A DNA stretch of 17,130 nt from NCBI GenBank assembly GCA_047973235.1, contig JBKEBP010000023.1, forward strand, positions 1 to 17,130, in the 5' to 3' direction. The notes below the pieces were generated by a model. It saw only the letters and a program-made list of their open reading frames with translations. It searched no databases and was not told the DNA's origin. Each line of letters opens with the position of its first letter. The stretch's first letter is position 1. This DNA comes from Aequitasia sp047973235. Its GTDB lineage: Bacteria > Bacillota > Clostridia > Lachnospirales > Lachnospiraceae. Positions 6,303 to 14,409 of this stretch are shown one piece after another. The position numbers were made by a program, and so were the translations under genes.

Positions 6303-8113
6303 TATTTGTCATCCAATTTCAATACACTCATAAATGCCTTCTGTGGTATCTCTACATTACCGACTTGGCGCATTCTCTTCTTTCCTTCTTTTTGCTTTTC
6401 AAGAAGTTTTCTCTTCCTTGAGATATCACCACCATAGCACTTGGCAAGTACATCTTTACGCATAGCACGGACTGTTTCTCTTGCTATTACCTTGCTGCCA
6501 ATTGCCGCTTGAATTGGTACTTCAAATAGTTGCCTTGGTATCTCCTCTTTGAGCTTTTCACACATCTTTCTACCACGTTCATATGCTGTATCAGCGTGAA
6601 GTATAAAAGAGAGTGCATCGACTTCTTCCTTGTTAATAAGCATATCCAATTTAACGAGGTTTGATTTCTTATACCCATTCATCTCATAATCAAAAGATGC
6701 ATATCCTCTAGATCTTGATTTAAGCGCATCAAAGAAATCGTAAATAATTTCATTCAACGGCAACTGATATCTGAGCACTGCTCTGGTTTCTTCGATATAT
6801 TCCATGCCTTCGTATTCGCCACGTCTCTCCTGACACAAATCCATAATGGCTCCAATAAACTCAGAAGTAACCATTATTTCCGCTTTAACTATTGGCTCTT
6901 CCATGTAGTCTATTTCGGTAGGCTCAGGTAAATTCGACGGATTGGTAAGCTCTATCATCTCACCATTAGTCTTATATACCTTATAAACAACGCCCGGAGC
7001 TGTCGTAACGAGATCCAAATTGTACTCTCTTTCCAGTCTCTCTTGTATTATCTCCAGATGAAGAAGTCCCAAGAACCCACACCTGAATCCAAATCCTAAA
7101 GCCACCGAAGTCTCTGGTTCAAACTGCAGTGACGCGTCATTTAGCTGCAGCTTCTCAAGTGCATCTCGCAAATCCTGATACTTTGCCCCATCTGCCGGAT
7201 ACATACCACAATAAACCATCGGGTTAACTTTCTTATATCCCGGAAGTGGTTCCTTACATGGATTCTCGGTATTAGTAATTGTGTCACCAACGCTTGTATC
7301 CTTAACATTTTTAATACTTGCCGTAATATATCCAACCGTTCCCGCACTCAGCTCATCCGTCGGGATAAATTGTCCGGCTCCGAAATATCCAACTTCGACT
7401 ACCTCTGCACTCGCACCTGTTGCCATCATTTTTATAGGAGTTCCTTTTTTAACAGTTCCCTCCATAATACGGCAAAATACTATAACGCCCTTATATGCAT
7501 CATAAACAGAATCAAATATAAGTGCCTGTAACGGTTCGTTTATATCACCCTTAGGTGCAGGTATCTTTTCTACGATTTGCTCCAATACCTGATCAACATT
7601 TAGTCCTGTCTTAGCTGAAATAAGCGGTGCATCATGTGCATCTATCCCTATTATGTCTTCTATTTCTTCTATAACTCTTTGTGGCTCTGCGCTTTGTAAA
7701 TCAACTTTATTAATAACCGGCATTACATCAAGGTCATGGTCAAGTGCCAAATATACATTTGCTAATGTCTGTGCTTCTACTCCCTGCGCTGCATCAACTA
7801 CTAGTATAGCTCCATCGCAGGCGGCAAGGCTCCTCGACACTTCATAGTTAAAGTCAACATGTCCAGGTGTATCAATTAGATTAAACAGATATTCTTCACC
7901 ATTCTTTGCCTTGTATACGGTTCTTACCGCTTGAGCTTTTATAGTTATTCCACGTTCTCGTTCGATTTCCATATTATCCAGTACTTGAGACTGCATTTCT
8001 CTATCAGTCAAGAGTCCGGTCATCTCGATAATTCTATCTGCAAGAGTTGATTTTCCATGGTCTATATGTGCTATAATACAGAAATTTCGAATGTTTTTTT
8101 CTTTGATTTTCAA
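6302..8113 (-). CDS. lepA: Elongation factor 4 (EF4, LepA), TTG start
   Basis: LepA/EF4 is a ribosome-bound GTPase related to EF-G, proposed to act in back-translocation or in 30S assembly and initiation. The 603-residue length is normal. GTPase motifs are AHIDHGKST (15-23), ERERGITIKAQ (51-61), DTPGH (81-85), NKVD (135-138) and SAK (166-168). The EF4-specific C-terminal domain ends in RMRQVGNVEIPQKAFMSVLK. The start must be the TTG at 8113-8111: an in-frame TGA lies at 8129-8131, the five codons between contain no ATG or GTG, and the conserved RNFCIIAHIDHGKST begins at residue 9. AAGGG lies 11 nt before the TTG, a long spacing, so initiation may be inefficient. A predicted promoter and two leader stem-loops lie upstream; hemW overlaps by 1 nt. 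Confidence 0.97.
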   Translation of the reverse strand: MKIKEKNIRNFCIIAHIDHGKSTLADRIIEMTGLLTDREMQSQVLDNMEIERERGITIKAQAVRTVYKAKNGEEYLFNLIDTPGHVDFNYEVSRSLAACDGAILVVDAAQGVEAQTLANVYLALDHDLDVMPVINKVDLQSAEPQRVIEEIEDIIGIDAHDAPLISAKTGLNVDQVLEQIVEKIPAPKGDINEPLQALIFDSVYDAYKGVIVFCRIMEGTVKKGTPIKMMATGASAEVVEVGYFGAGQFIPTDELSAGTVGYITASIKNVKDTSVGDTITNTENPCKEPLPGYKKVNPMVYCGMYPADGAKYQDLRDALEKLQLNDASLQFEPETSVALGFGFRCGFLGLLHLEIIQERLEREYNLDLVTTAPGVVYKVYKTNGEMIELTNPSNLPEPTEIDYMEEPIVKAEIMVTSEFIGAIMDLCQERRGEYEGMEYIEETRAVLRYQLPLNEIIYDFFDALKSRSRGYASFDYEMNGYKKSNLVKLDMLINKEEVDALSFILHADTAYERGRKMCEKLKEEIPRQLFEVPIQAAIGSKVIARETVRAMRKDVLAKCYGGDISRKRKLLEKQKEGKKRMRQVGNVEIPQKAFMSVLKLDDK

Positions 8114-8135
8114 CTTATATACGTCCCTTCATCTA

Positions 8136-8166
8136 ATACGCTCGTGCGTATCCGCATTCAAATGCG
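8136..8166 (-). promoter_or_regulatory. Two adjacent stem-loops in the lepA leader
   Basis: Two perfect 6-bp hairpins are one base apart. On the plus strand, ATACGC-TCGT-GCGTAT spans 8136-8151 and CGCATT-CA-AATGCG spans 8153-8166. They fill most of the short leader between the predicted transcription start (about 8168) and the lepA ribosome binding site. Neither is followed by a T-run on the minus strand, so they are not a terminator. They could affect mRNA stability or ribosome access, or serve as a protein-binding site. Confidence 0.55.
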
Positions 8167-8174
8167 CTTTGTAT

Positions 8175-8204
8175 AGTATACCATTTATGAGCTATACTTT
8201 ACAA
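8175..8204 (-). promoter_or_regulatory. Predicted promoter of lepA-hemW
   Basis: On the minus strand TTGTAA (8199-8204) and TATACT (8175-8180) are 18 nt apart, and the -10 box is preceded by TGG, an extended -10 (TGn). The site overlaps the holA stop codon, with initiation expected near 8168. Confidence 0.55.
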
Positions 8205-9162
8205 TAAACAATTCAACACTCATAACATCTTGTAAATTACCGGTTTTTACTTTCTGCTCGACCACAACTGCATCCTCCATCGCCTCTCTTAAACGTGCGG
8301 ATTTAAAGCCTCTGCATTGAGCCATATATTTCCCTGCAACATATGGATGCAGCCCAATCTTCTTTGCGATTTGGGTTTTGTCATACCCTCTTTTATGCAT
8401 CTGTTTTACTTCATATAAAATCTTGAACTGACGACCTAACAGAAATAGAATTCGCATTGGCGGCTCTTTAAGTACAAGTAAATCATCGTATAAATTTAAG
8501 GCTTTCTTTTGGTTTCCACTCGAAACAGCCTCGACCATATCGAATATATTATTTTGTATATGAGTAGTTACAATGCTGTCTATATCTTCAGTCGTTATCT
8601 CTTCTTTGTCTATTGTATAAGAAAACAGCTTTTCCAATTCTTGCCCCAAAGTATTCATGTCTCTTCCGGCTTTCTCAATAAAGTACCGTGCTGTTTTCTC
8701 CTTTATCCTTTTGCCCTCTGCTTTAACCTGCGCAGCGATCCAGTACATAATTGTTTTATCATCCTGTATTGCCATTTCTACAATTCTGCCAACCTTAGAA
8801 ACCGCTTTATATAATTTTCCTCTCTTATCAATATCTTTTTCAATAAAAATGATGCAAACCGTATCAGGAATATTGGTGATAAACTCGGCCAGTTCGTCAT
8901 TACTAGTCTTGAAAAATCCTGTGTTTTCAGCAATAACAAGTCTCTTCTCTGCAAAAAAAGGCATTGTATTTGCTAAAGAGATAATCTCTTTACTATCCGC
9001 ACTTTTTCCCTCAAAGTAATTATAATTAACCGTATCATCGGGAGATATTATCCTTCTTCGCATCTTATCACGATATTGTTTCTTTAAATAGTCTTCCTCA
9101 CCGTAGAAAAGATACACCGGCTTATATGTATTTGTCTTAATATCTTCATTTAGGCTCTTCAT
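8185..9162 (-). CDS. holA: DNA polymerase III delta subunit
   Basis: The delta subunit opens the beta sliding clamp as part of the clamp loader. The 325-residue protein has the family layout: an N-terminal AAA+-like domain without a working P-loop, starting YKPVYLFYGEEDYLKKQ (13-29) with the clamp-contacting region MPFFAEKRLVI (67-77), then a middle domain and a C-terminal collar domain with LFLLGRQFKILYEVKQM and GLHPYVAGKYMAQCRGF. The ATG at 9162 lies inside the end of comEC with a 17-nt overlap; AAGGATGG about 10 nt upstream is a moderate site. Placement directly after comEC is the classical Firmicutes order. The next gene, lepA, has its own promoter. Confidence 0.95.
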   Translation of the reverse strand: MKSLNEDIKTNTYKPVYLFYGEEDYLKKQYRDKMRRRIISPDDTVNYNYFEGKSADSKEIISLANTMPFFAEKRLVIAENTGFFKTSNDELAEFITNIPDTVCIIFIEKDIDKRGKLYKAVSKVGRIVEMAIQDDKTIMYWIAAQVKAEGKRIKEKTARYFIEKAGRDMNTLGQELEKLFSYTIDKEEITTEDIDSIVTTHIQNNIFDMVEAVSSGNQKKALNLYDDLLVLKEPPMRILFLLGRQFKILYEVKQMHKRGYDKTQIAKKIGLHPYVAGKYMAQCRGFKSARLREAMEDAVVVEQKVKTGNLQDVMSVELFIVKYSS

Positions 9163-11338
9163 TATTGTCTAACCATCCTTTTATTTTTACGCTCGAACCA
9201 TCCGTCTCAAGCATTATTGCACCACTTTTTGACGTTTCATGTATTATACATCTGGCATCATTTAATCTATCTATTGTTTCTTTGTGCGGATGACCATATA
9301 TGTTATTTATTCCTGCGGATATAAAGGCATATTTCGGAGCAACAATCTGAACAAAATCATCTTTTGTCGAATTCTTCGAGCCATGATGTGCAACCTTGAC
9401 GAATTTGTACTCTTTATCAGACTCTTCTATAGTTCTTATCAGATTTTCTTCTCCGATTCCTTCAATATCCCCTGTTAGAAGCAGATTGAAATCATCATAT
9501 TCAAGTGATATTACTAGTGAATCTGCATTTGATTCACCAACCCCTGATTTCTCCGGAGATAATGCTGTTATAACTATTTCTCCATCACAAATCGTATCTC
9601 CAACATTCATAATATATCTGTTAATCCCAATCTTTTCACATTTATCCGCTAACTCATGCAGCTTGTCATTCCATGTTTCTTGGTTGGGAAACACTATATT
9701 TTGGATTTGTATACCCCTCTCATTTCTTTCTATCATTTCGATTATACCACTAATGTGGTCATAATCTCCATGTGAAATAAAAACATAGTCCAATTTTTTC
9801 ACACCATTGTACTTTAGAAATGGCTCGATTCGATATCGTCCTACCTCACTTACATCCGTACTTCCTCCATCCATAAGATAGTTATTGCCATTCGGACTCC
9901 TTATATATATAGAATCGCCTTGACCAACATCTATAAATACTGTTTGAAGCTTATCACTGCTTGGTTTAAATATAAATGTGCAAATGGCAATTGAATAAAA
10001 TACAACTAACACCACCAGCCTAATATTTTCATTTTTCACTTTCTTCTTCATTAATGTAATTACTGTCAGCAGCACTAAGTAATATATTATAATCATCACT
10101 ATGCTGATATTACCGGTAACAATTCTTGCACCGGGGATCTTAAGCGTCATCTCACTTATATAAGTATATATTCTAATGATATATTCGCATATTCTGAAAC
10201 AAATTGCCCCTATCTCCGGCAATATAAATATTAGCGCACTACCGGCTACACCTGCAATCAAAAGAATTGTTAATAGTGGTACGACAGCCAAATTGATAAT
10301 TGATGAATATGCCGGAATTTCATAAAAATAATACACTATAGGACCTAAAAGTACAACGCTAACCGTAAATCCACCTAATAAGCTTTTGTATTTCACACTT
10401 TTAAATAAACTTCCCAGTATCATAATGCCAAGCACAGCGCCAAACGATAAATAAAAACCTCCCTCAAAAAAGTTCGCCGGCGAAACTATAATTACCATCA
10501 TAGTTGCAAATGAAAGTGCTGTATATCCATCATACTTTCTCCCTGTAATTTCTGCACCTATTTTAAATAAAAACATAATATATGCTCGGGCCACCGAAAT
10601 TGTAAAACCTACCATTATTGCATATACGGACAAGAAAGCGACTCCAATAAATGCAGCGAGTTGAAATGACCCTGTTCTCTTTCTTACTAAGTTATATAAG
10701 CCCATTCCCAAAATAGAAATATGCAGCCCTGAAATAGCAAGAATATGACCTATTCCCGAAAGTCTATATGTTTCTTTTAAATCCGAATTAAGATCACCCT
10801 TATCTCCGAGAAGAATACTTGATAGCACCGCTCCATACTCAGCCCCTATAACTTCATACATATTATTTTTTACTTTGCTTTGAATGTTAAACAGTCGCTC
10901 CTTTACATAGTTTTCTCTGTTGTTGATTATAGTCACTGATTCTGCTGTGATTTTACCGAATATGCCTCTTCTTTGATAATATTTTCTTTGATCAAAATTG
11001 CCGGGGTTTCTTGCATTAGAAAAAAAAGACAACTTTCCTGAAGCTTCAACCTCTTGTCCTATTTTAAACTCATTATTTAGGTTTGTATAAACTATTATTT
11101 TTGATTCTTTGATAAGATATTTATCTGATTTTATAGAATTATTCTTTAGATATAAGACCTGATATTCCGATTTTTCTTCTCTCTTATAGATGTTTCCTGT
11201 AAGTGTGACTCGTTCTCCTTGTATAAAATGCGTTTCTATTGGTGAAATGGTTTCATTCACTCCTCCATAAGAAACGCTATATACATACATTAGTACTATT
11301 ACTACCAGAGAGATGTTTAATAACACTCTTTTATTCAT
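9146..11338 (-). CDS. comEC: DNA internalization competence protein ComEC/Rec2
   Basis: ComEC forms the membrane channel for single-stranded DNA entry in transformation. All three parts are present in 730 residues: an N-terminal membrane segment (5-22) followed by the OB-like DUF4131 region (about 30-140), the multi-span competence core (about 170-430, including GIGHILAISGLHISI at 195-209), and a C-terminal metallo-beta-lactamase-like domain proposed to be a nuclease. The last has DVGQGDS (470-476), DGG (490-492), the HxDxDH site HGDYDH (523-528), LTGDIE (621-626), HHGSKNST (651-658) and YGHPH (681-685), so metal ligands look intact. It starts 3 nt after the GerMN lipoprotein gene with no good ribosome binding site (AAGGA is 16 nt away), implying coupled translation. 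It overlaps holA at the end. Confidence 0.96.
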   Translation of the reverse strand: MNKRVLLNISLVVIVLMYVYSVSYGGVNETISPIETHFIQGERVTLTGNIYKREEKSEYQVLYLKNNSIKSDKYLIKESKIIVYTNLNNEFKIGQEVEASGKLSFFSNARNPGNFDQRKYYQRRGIFGKITAESVTIINNRENYVKERLFNIQSKVKNNMYEVIGAEYGAVLSSILLGDKGDLNSDLKETYRLSGIGHILAISGLHISILGMGLYNLVRKRTGSFQLAAFIGVAFLSVYAIMVGFTISVARAYIMFLFKIGAEITGRKYDGYTALSFATMMVIIVSPANFFEGGFYLSFGAVLGIMILGSLFKSVKYKSLLGGFTVSVVLLGPIVYYFYEIPAYSSIINLAVVPLLTILLIAGVAGSALIFILPEIGAICFRICEYIIRIYTYISEMTLKIPGARIVTGNISIVMIIIYYLVLLTVITLMKKKVKNENIRLVVLVVFYSIAICTFIFKPSSDKLQTVFIDVGQGDSIYIRSPNGNNYLMDGGSTDVSEVGRYRIEPFLKYNGVKKLDYVFISHGDYDHISGIIEMIERNERGIQIQNIVFPNQETWNDKLHELADKCEKIGINRYIMNVGDTICDGEIVITALSPEKSGVGESNADSLVISLEYDDFNLLLTGDIEGIGEENLIRTIEESDKEYKFVKVAHHGSKNSTKDDFVQIVAPKYAFISAGINNIYGHPHKETIDRLNDARCIIHETSKSGAIMLETDGSSVKIKGWLDNNEEPK

Positions 11339-11341
11339 ATA

Positions 11342-12256
11342 CTATTTTATTATATCCTTATTACTTGAAAATGGTTTACTTAAATCCAAAATTCCCTGAT
11401 ATGATACATTTGTTTCTCCCGCAACTAAAATCTGTACTTTATCGACATCACTGTTTGCTATTATTGAGTTTACGATTGAATATATAGTAACATCAGCCGA
11501 AACATCTAATGTCCCTGTTAAAAAACCTTCACTGAAGTTCACATAACATATATCGTCTTTTACTGTCACGCTAAGAAGGGTTGCCTCAGATGGTATTATG
11601 GCGTTTTGAGTATTGCCATCCGGTCCTTTCATTAGTTGTTCTACAACCAGCTTTTCAGTAGTAGTGTTGCTGTTATACCGCACACTTGTATTTTCTTCTA
11701 CAAGCATTTTGCCCGTACTATCTGTATAATATAAAACAATATCCGCCTTCTCAGTAGTATGAATAGAGCTGCCCACATTTTGCACGAAATCAGACGCACG
11801 CATTTCACCTACTTCATCACCTGAGCTATCCTTTATCGGATTATTTCCAACAGTAAAGCTTACTGAGCTGATCCCTTCAACTTGGTCGATTGTCTGTACA
11901 ACAGCCGCCTTTAACATGGTTTCCTGAGTTATATTCATGTTATTGTATTTTCTATTAAAATCAAGAGTGGCATTTTCAGCACTTATACTTATGTCATTCA
12001 CACTTAGACCTTCGGGGAAAACTGAATTATAATCAATAGACTCCGGACTCTTCATCAAATCCTTAACTACATTGGAAATAGTATCAACCATATTACTTTC
12101 ATTTTTTATTTCATACTTCTGTATAGTAAGTCCATCACCATCAGTATTAAGATAGTAAATGAAATCATCCTCCGCTTGTGGTTTATTATCATGTCCACAT
12201 GCACTTACTAATACAACAAATAATGCAATAATAAAACCTACTTTTAACTTCTTCAT
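11342..12256 (-). CDS. Predicted lipoprotein with two GerMN domains
   Basis: A 304-residue extracytoplasmic protein. The signal peptide MKKLKVGFIIALFVVLVSAC ends in a lipobox with Cys20 as the likely lipidated residue. Two similar domains follow, at about 32-155 and 172-293. Each has the GerMN pattern of a helix ending LMK(S/G)P, a PEG- or PSE-type turn, a beta strand (ISAENATLDFNRKY; VKDDICYVNFSEGF) and a helix that leads to a hydrophobic strand (ISSVSFTVGN; VDKVQILVAG). GerMN domains occur in Bacillus spore protein GerM and in actinobacterial LpqB, which works with the MtrB kinase. Here the gene is 22 nt after a histidine kinase gene, with AGGAG 8-9 nt before its ATG, so an accessory role to that sensor is a reasonable inference; a cell-wall role is also possible. 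Confidence 0.85.
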   Translation of the reverse strand: MKKLKVGFIIALFVVLVSACGHDNKPQAEDDFIYYLNTDGDGLTIQKYEIKNESNMVDTISNVVKDLMKSPESIDYNSVFPEGLSVNDISISAENATLDFNRKYNNMNITQETMLKAAVVQTIDQVEGISSVSFTVGNNPIKDSSGDEVGEMRASDFVQNVGSSIHTTEKADIVLYYTDSTGKMLVEENTSVRYNSNTTTEKLVVEQLMKGPDGNTQNAIIPSEATLLSVTVKDDICYVNFSEGFLTGTLDVSADVTIYSIVNSIIANSDVDKVQILVAGETNVSYQGILDLSKPFSSNKDIIK

Positions 12257-12278
12257 TGTAATTTCTCCTACAACCGGA

Positions 12279-13763
12279 TTAGGATGCTATATAAACTAAT
12301 GGTATCCTAACTTGGAACGTTGTTCCCTTACCCGCTTCAGATTCTACTTTGATAGCACCTCTGTGTAATACAATGGCGCCCCTTGCAATAGCAAGTCCAA
12401 GTCCCGTACCACCTATCTCTCTTGAATGTGACTTGTCCACTCGGTAAAATCTCTCAAATACATGCTCTATGCTCTCATCAGGTATACCAATCCCCGTATC
12501 AATAACTTCGACAGTAAACCATTTATGATCCGCATTCAAAGTGACTAATACACGTCCATTCTCGTCATTATACTTAATAGCATTTTCTACCAGATTAGAA
12601 AATGCTAATGACAGCTTAACCTCGTCAACTTCTGCAATTACTTCTCTGAAACTTTCGAAAACTATTTCTATATTTTGCTGCTGCGCAACAGGTCTTAGCC
12701 TCTTTAGAATTCTTTCCAGTAATTCATTGATATTCTCTTGCGCAATATTTAAATCAGAAGATGTCTTATCCAGCTTAACAAGTGAAAGCAGATCATTAAT
12801 AATGACATTTTCCCTATCTATTTCTTTTGATAAATCTTCCATGAATTCTTTGTATAACTCAATCGGCACATCTTCTTGTGCTAACAATGAATCCGAAAGA
12901 ACCTTCATTGATGTTAATGGAGTTTTAAGTTCATGTGACACATTAGATACAAATTCCTGCCTTGAATCATCAAGTACCTTCATACGGCCAAGCATCTTGT
13001 TAAATGCATCGGATATTACTTCTGTCTCGATGTATGTGTTTTCATGCAGGTAGTCATCGTCATACCCTTCTGTAACCCCTTCAATAGACTGTGTAATTCT
13101 CTTAAATGGTTTAATCATTTGTGTTCCAATCATAAATGCGAAAAGAATTGTAACCACAACAATTGCCATCAGTATGATATTCCCCGTTCCTGATAACAGA
13201 GCTATTGTATCTGCGATAGAACTTGTTGATACACTAACAAGCATAACTCCGATAACTTCCGTCTTTGAGCTATTATATATTGGAGATGTAATCTCAATAT
13301 ATTTATTCTTATTATCGTAGTTGTTTGTTTTGTTATCTTTAAAACATTTAACTACACCAGAAGATACTATTGTCTTTCCGAGGTCAAGTTCATAGGTGTC
13401 GGATGCAACTGTATAATCATTATTAATAAGCATAATGCGTCCATTATAGATGTTTGATAACTGTGACAATTCTGCCTCTAATACCTCAAACTCCATTTCC
13501 GGATCATTTTTTTTGTTCAAATAGTCAGATTCACTGATTTGGTTGCACAGAATAGTGCTTTGATTCTGAATCTCAGCTGTACGTACACTAACGGCTCTGT
13601 CCTCATAACTCCTTGTGAACACTTCTTTAATTATAAATGAAGGAATAATACCCATTAGCATAAGCAAGATCGTGATATGAAATCTGAGTCCACGTAAAAA
13701 TCTTGGTCTAAGATATTTTTTAAGCCATGAAATAGTAACCAACCCCCCACTTAGTGTGAACAT
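12279..13763 (-). CDS. Membrane sensor histidine kinase (Cache-like sensor, HAMP, HisKA, HATPase)
   Basis: A 494-residue kinase that should phosphorylate the response regulator encoded just before it. The order is a basic N-terminus, membrane segment 1 (about 28-49), an extracytoplasmic region of about 145 residues with a PAS/Cache-like strand pattern (107-180), membrane segment 2 (about 195-216), HAMP (217-262) and HisKA with SNVSHELKTPLTSMK (273-287). His277 is the phosphate acceptor. The ATPase domain has NLVENAIKYN (390-399), DTGIGIP (422-428) and GGTGLGLAI (451-459). All catalytic boxes are intact. The ATG at 13763 overlaps the regulator gene by 44 nt and lacks a ribosome binding site. 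A TTG at 13742 is an alternative start, also poorly placed after a G-run. The overlap suggests coupled translation. The ligand is unknown. Confidence 0.93.
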   Translation of the reverse strand: MFTLSGGLVTISWLKKYLRPRFLRGLRFHITILLMLMGIIPSFIIKEVFTRSYEDRAVSVRTAEIQNQSTILCNQISESDYLNKKNDPEMEFEVLEAELSQLSNIYNGRIMLINNDYTVASDTYELDLGKTIVSSGVVKCFKDNKTNNYDNKNKYIEITSPIYNSSKTEVIGVMLVSVSTSSIADTIALLSGTGNIILMAIVVVTILFAFMIGTQMIKPFKRITQSIEGVTEGYDDDYLHENTYIETEVISDAFNKMLGRMKVLDDSRQEFVSNVSHELKTPLTSMKVLSDSLLAQEDVPIELYKEFMEDLSKEIDRENVIINDLLSLVKLDKTSSDLNIAQENINELLERILKRLRPVAQQQNIEIVFESFREVIAEVDEVKLSLAFSNLVENAIKYNDENGRVLVTLNADHKWFTVEVIDTGIGIPDESIEHVFERFYRVDKSHSREIGGTGLGLAIARGAIVLHRGAIKVESEAGKGTTFQVRIPLVYIAS

Positions 13764-14409
13764 ATTTTGGATCGCTTGGATTAGATTCTATTTTCTCACG
13801 CAAACGACGAATATGAACATCCACGGTTCTTGCATCTCCCGGATACTCATACCCCCACACAATATTTAAGAGATCTTCTCTACTGTATACTTTGTTTGGG
13901 TTTAATGCTAAAAGTTCAAGTACATCGAATTCCTTGGCAGTTAAATTTATTTCCTTTTCGCCTCTAATGACTCTTCTGCTGTCACAATCAATCTTCATAT
14001 TACCTTTAACAATAACTCTGGAACTACTCTTGTTACTATCTTTTTTATTCGTTCTTCTCATAATAGCCTTAATTCTGGCTTTTACCTCGAGAATATTAAA
14101 AGGTTTTGTTATGTAGTCATCTGCGCCATACTCAAGACCTAATATCTTGTCCATATCATCGCCTTTGGCTGTTAGCATGACAATTGGCACATCGGAGAAT
14201 TCTCTAATCTGCTGGCATACTTCAAACCCATCTATCTTTGGCAGCATAAGATCAAGTAAAATAATATCATATTCATTTTCTTTGGCTTTTTCGAGTGCCT
14301 CCTCACCATCATATGCGGCATCAACTTCCATGCCATCTTGTGTAAGACTAAAATTGATTCCTTTTACTATTAATTTTTCATCATCTACAACCAAAACTTT
14401 CTTAGCCAT
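13720..14409 (-). CDS. OmpR/PhoB-family response regulator
   Basis: A 229-residue DNA-binding regulator. The receiver domain (1-120) has the acidic pair Asp9/Asp10, the phosphate acceptor Asp53 (ILLDLMLP), Thr80 and Lys102 (TKPF). The C-terminal winged helix (about 130-229) includes LTAKEFDVLELL, the recognition-helix segment DARTVDVHIRRLREKIE and the ending KWGVGYYF, all typical of OmpR-type regulators. The ATG overlaps the comEA stop by one base (TAATG), with AAAGGTGG just upstream, so it is read directly after comEA. The partner kinase overlaps its 3' end. Targets cannot be told from the window; the operon itself (comEA to comEC) is an obvious candidate. I give no symbol because WalR-, PhoP- and MtrA-like proteins are too similar to separate by eye. 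Confidence 0.95.
   Translation of the reverse strand: MAKKVLVVDDEKLIVKGINFSLTQDGMEVDAAYDGEEALEKAKENEYDIILLDLMLPKIDGFEVCQQIREFSDVPIVMLTAKGDDMDKILGLEYGADDYITKPFNILEVKARIKAIMRRTNKKDSNKSSSRVIVKGNMKIDCDSRRVIRGEKEINLTAKEFDVLELLALNPNKVYSREDLLNIVWGYEYPGDARTVDVHIRRLREKIESNPSDPKYVHTKWGVGYYFMA

Noticed and set aside
12541..13053. Long plus-strand open frame opposite the histidine kinase gene (170 codons)
   Set aside because: It is antisense to conserved catalytic boxes, has no ribosome binding site and a Ser-rich composition typical of reverse-frame reading, and resembles no protein.
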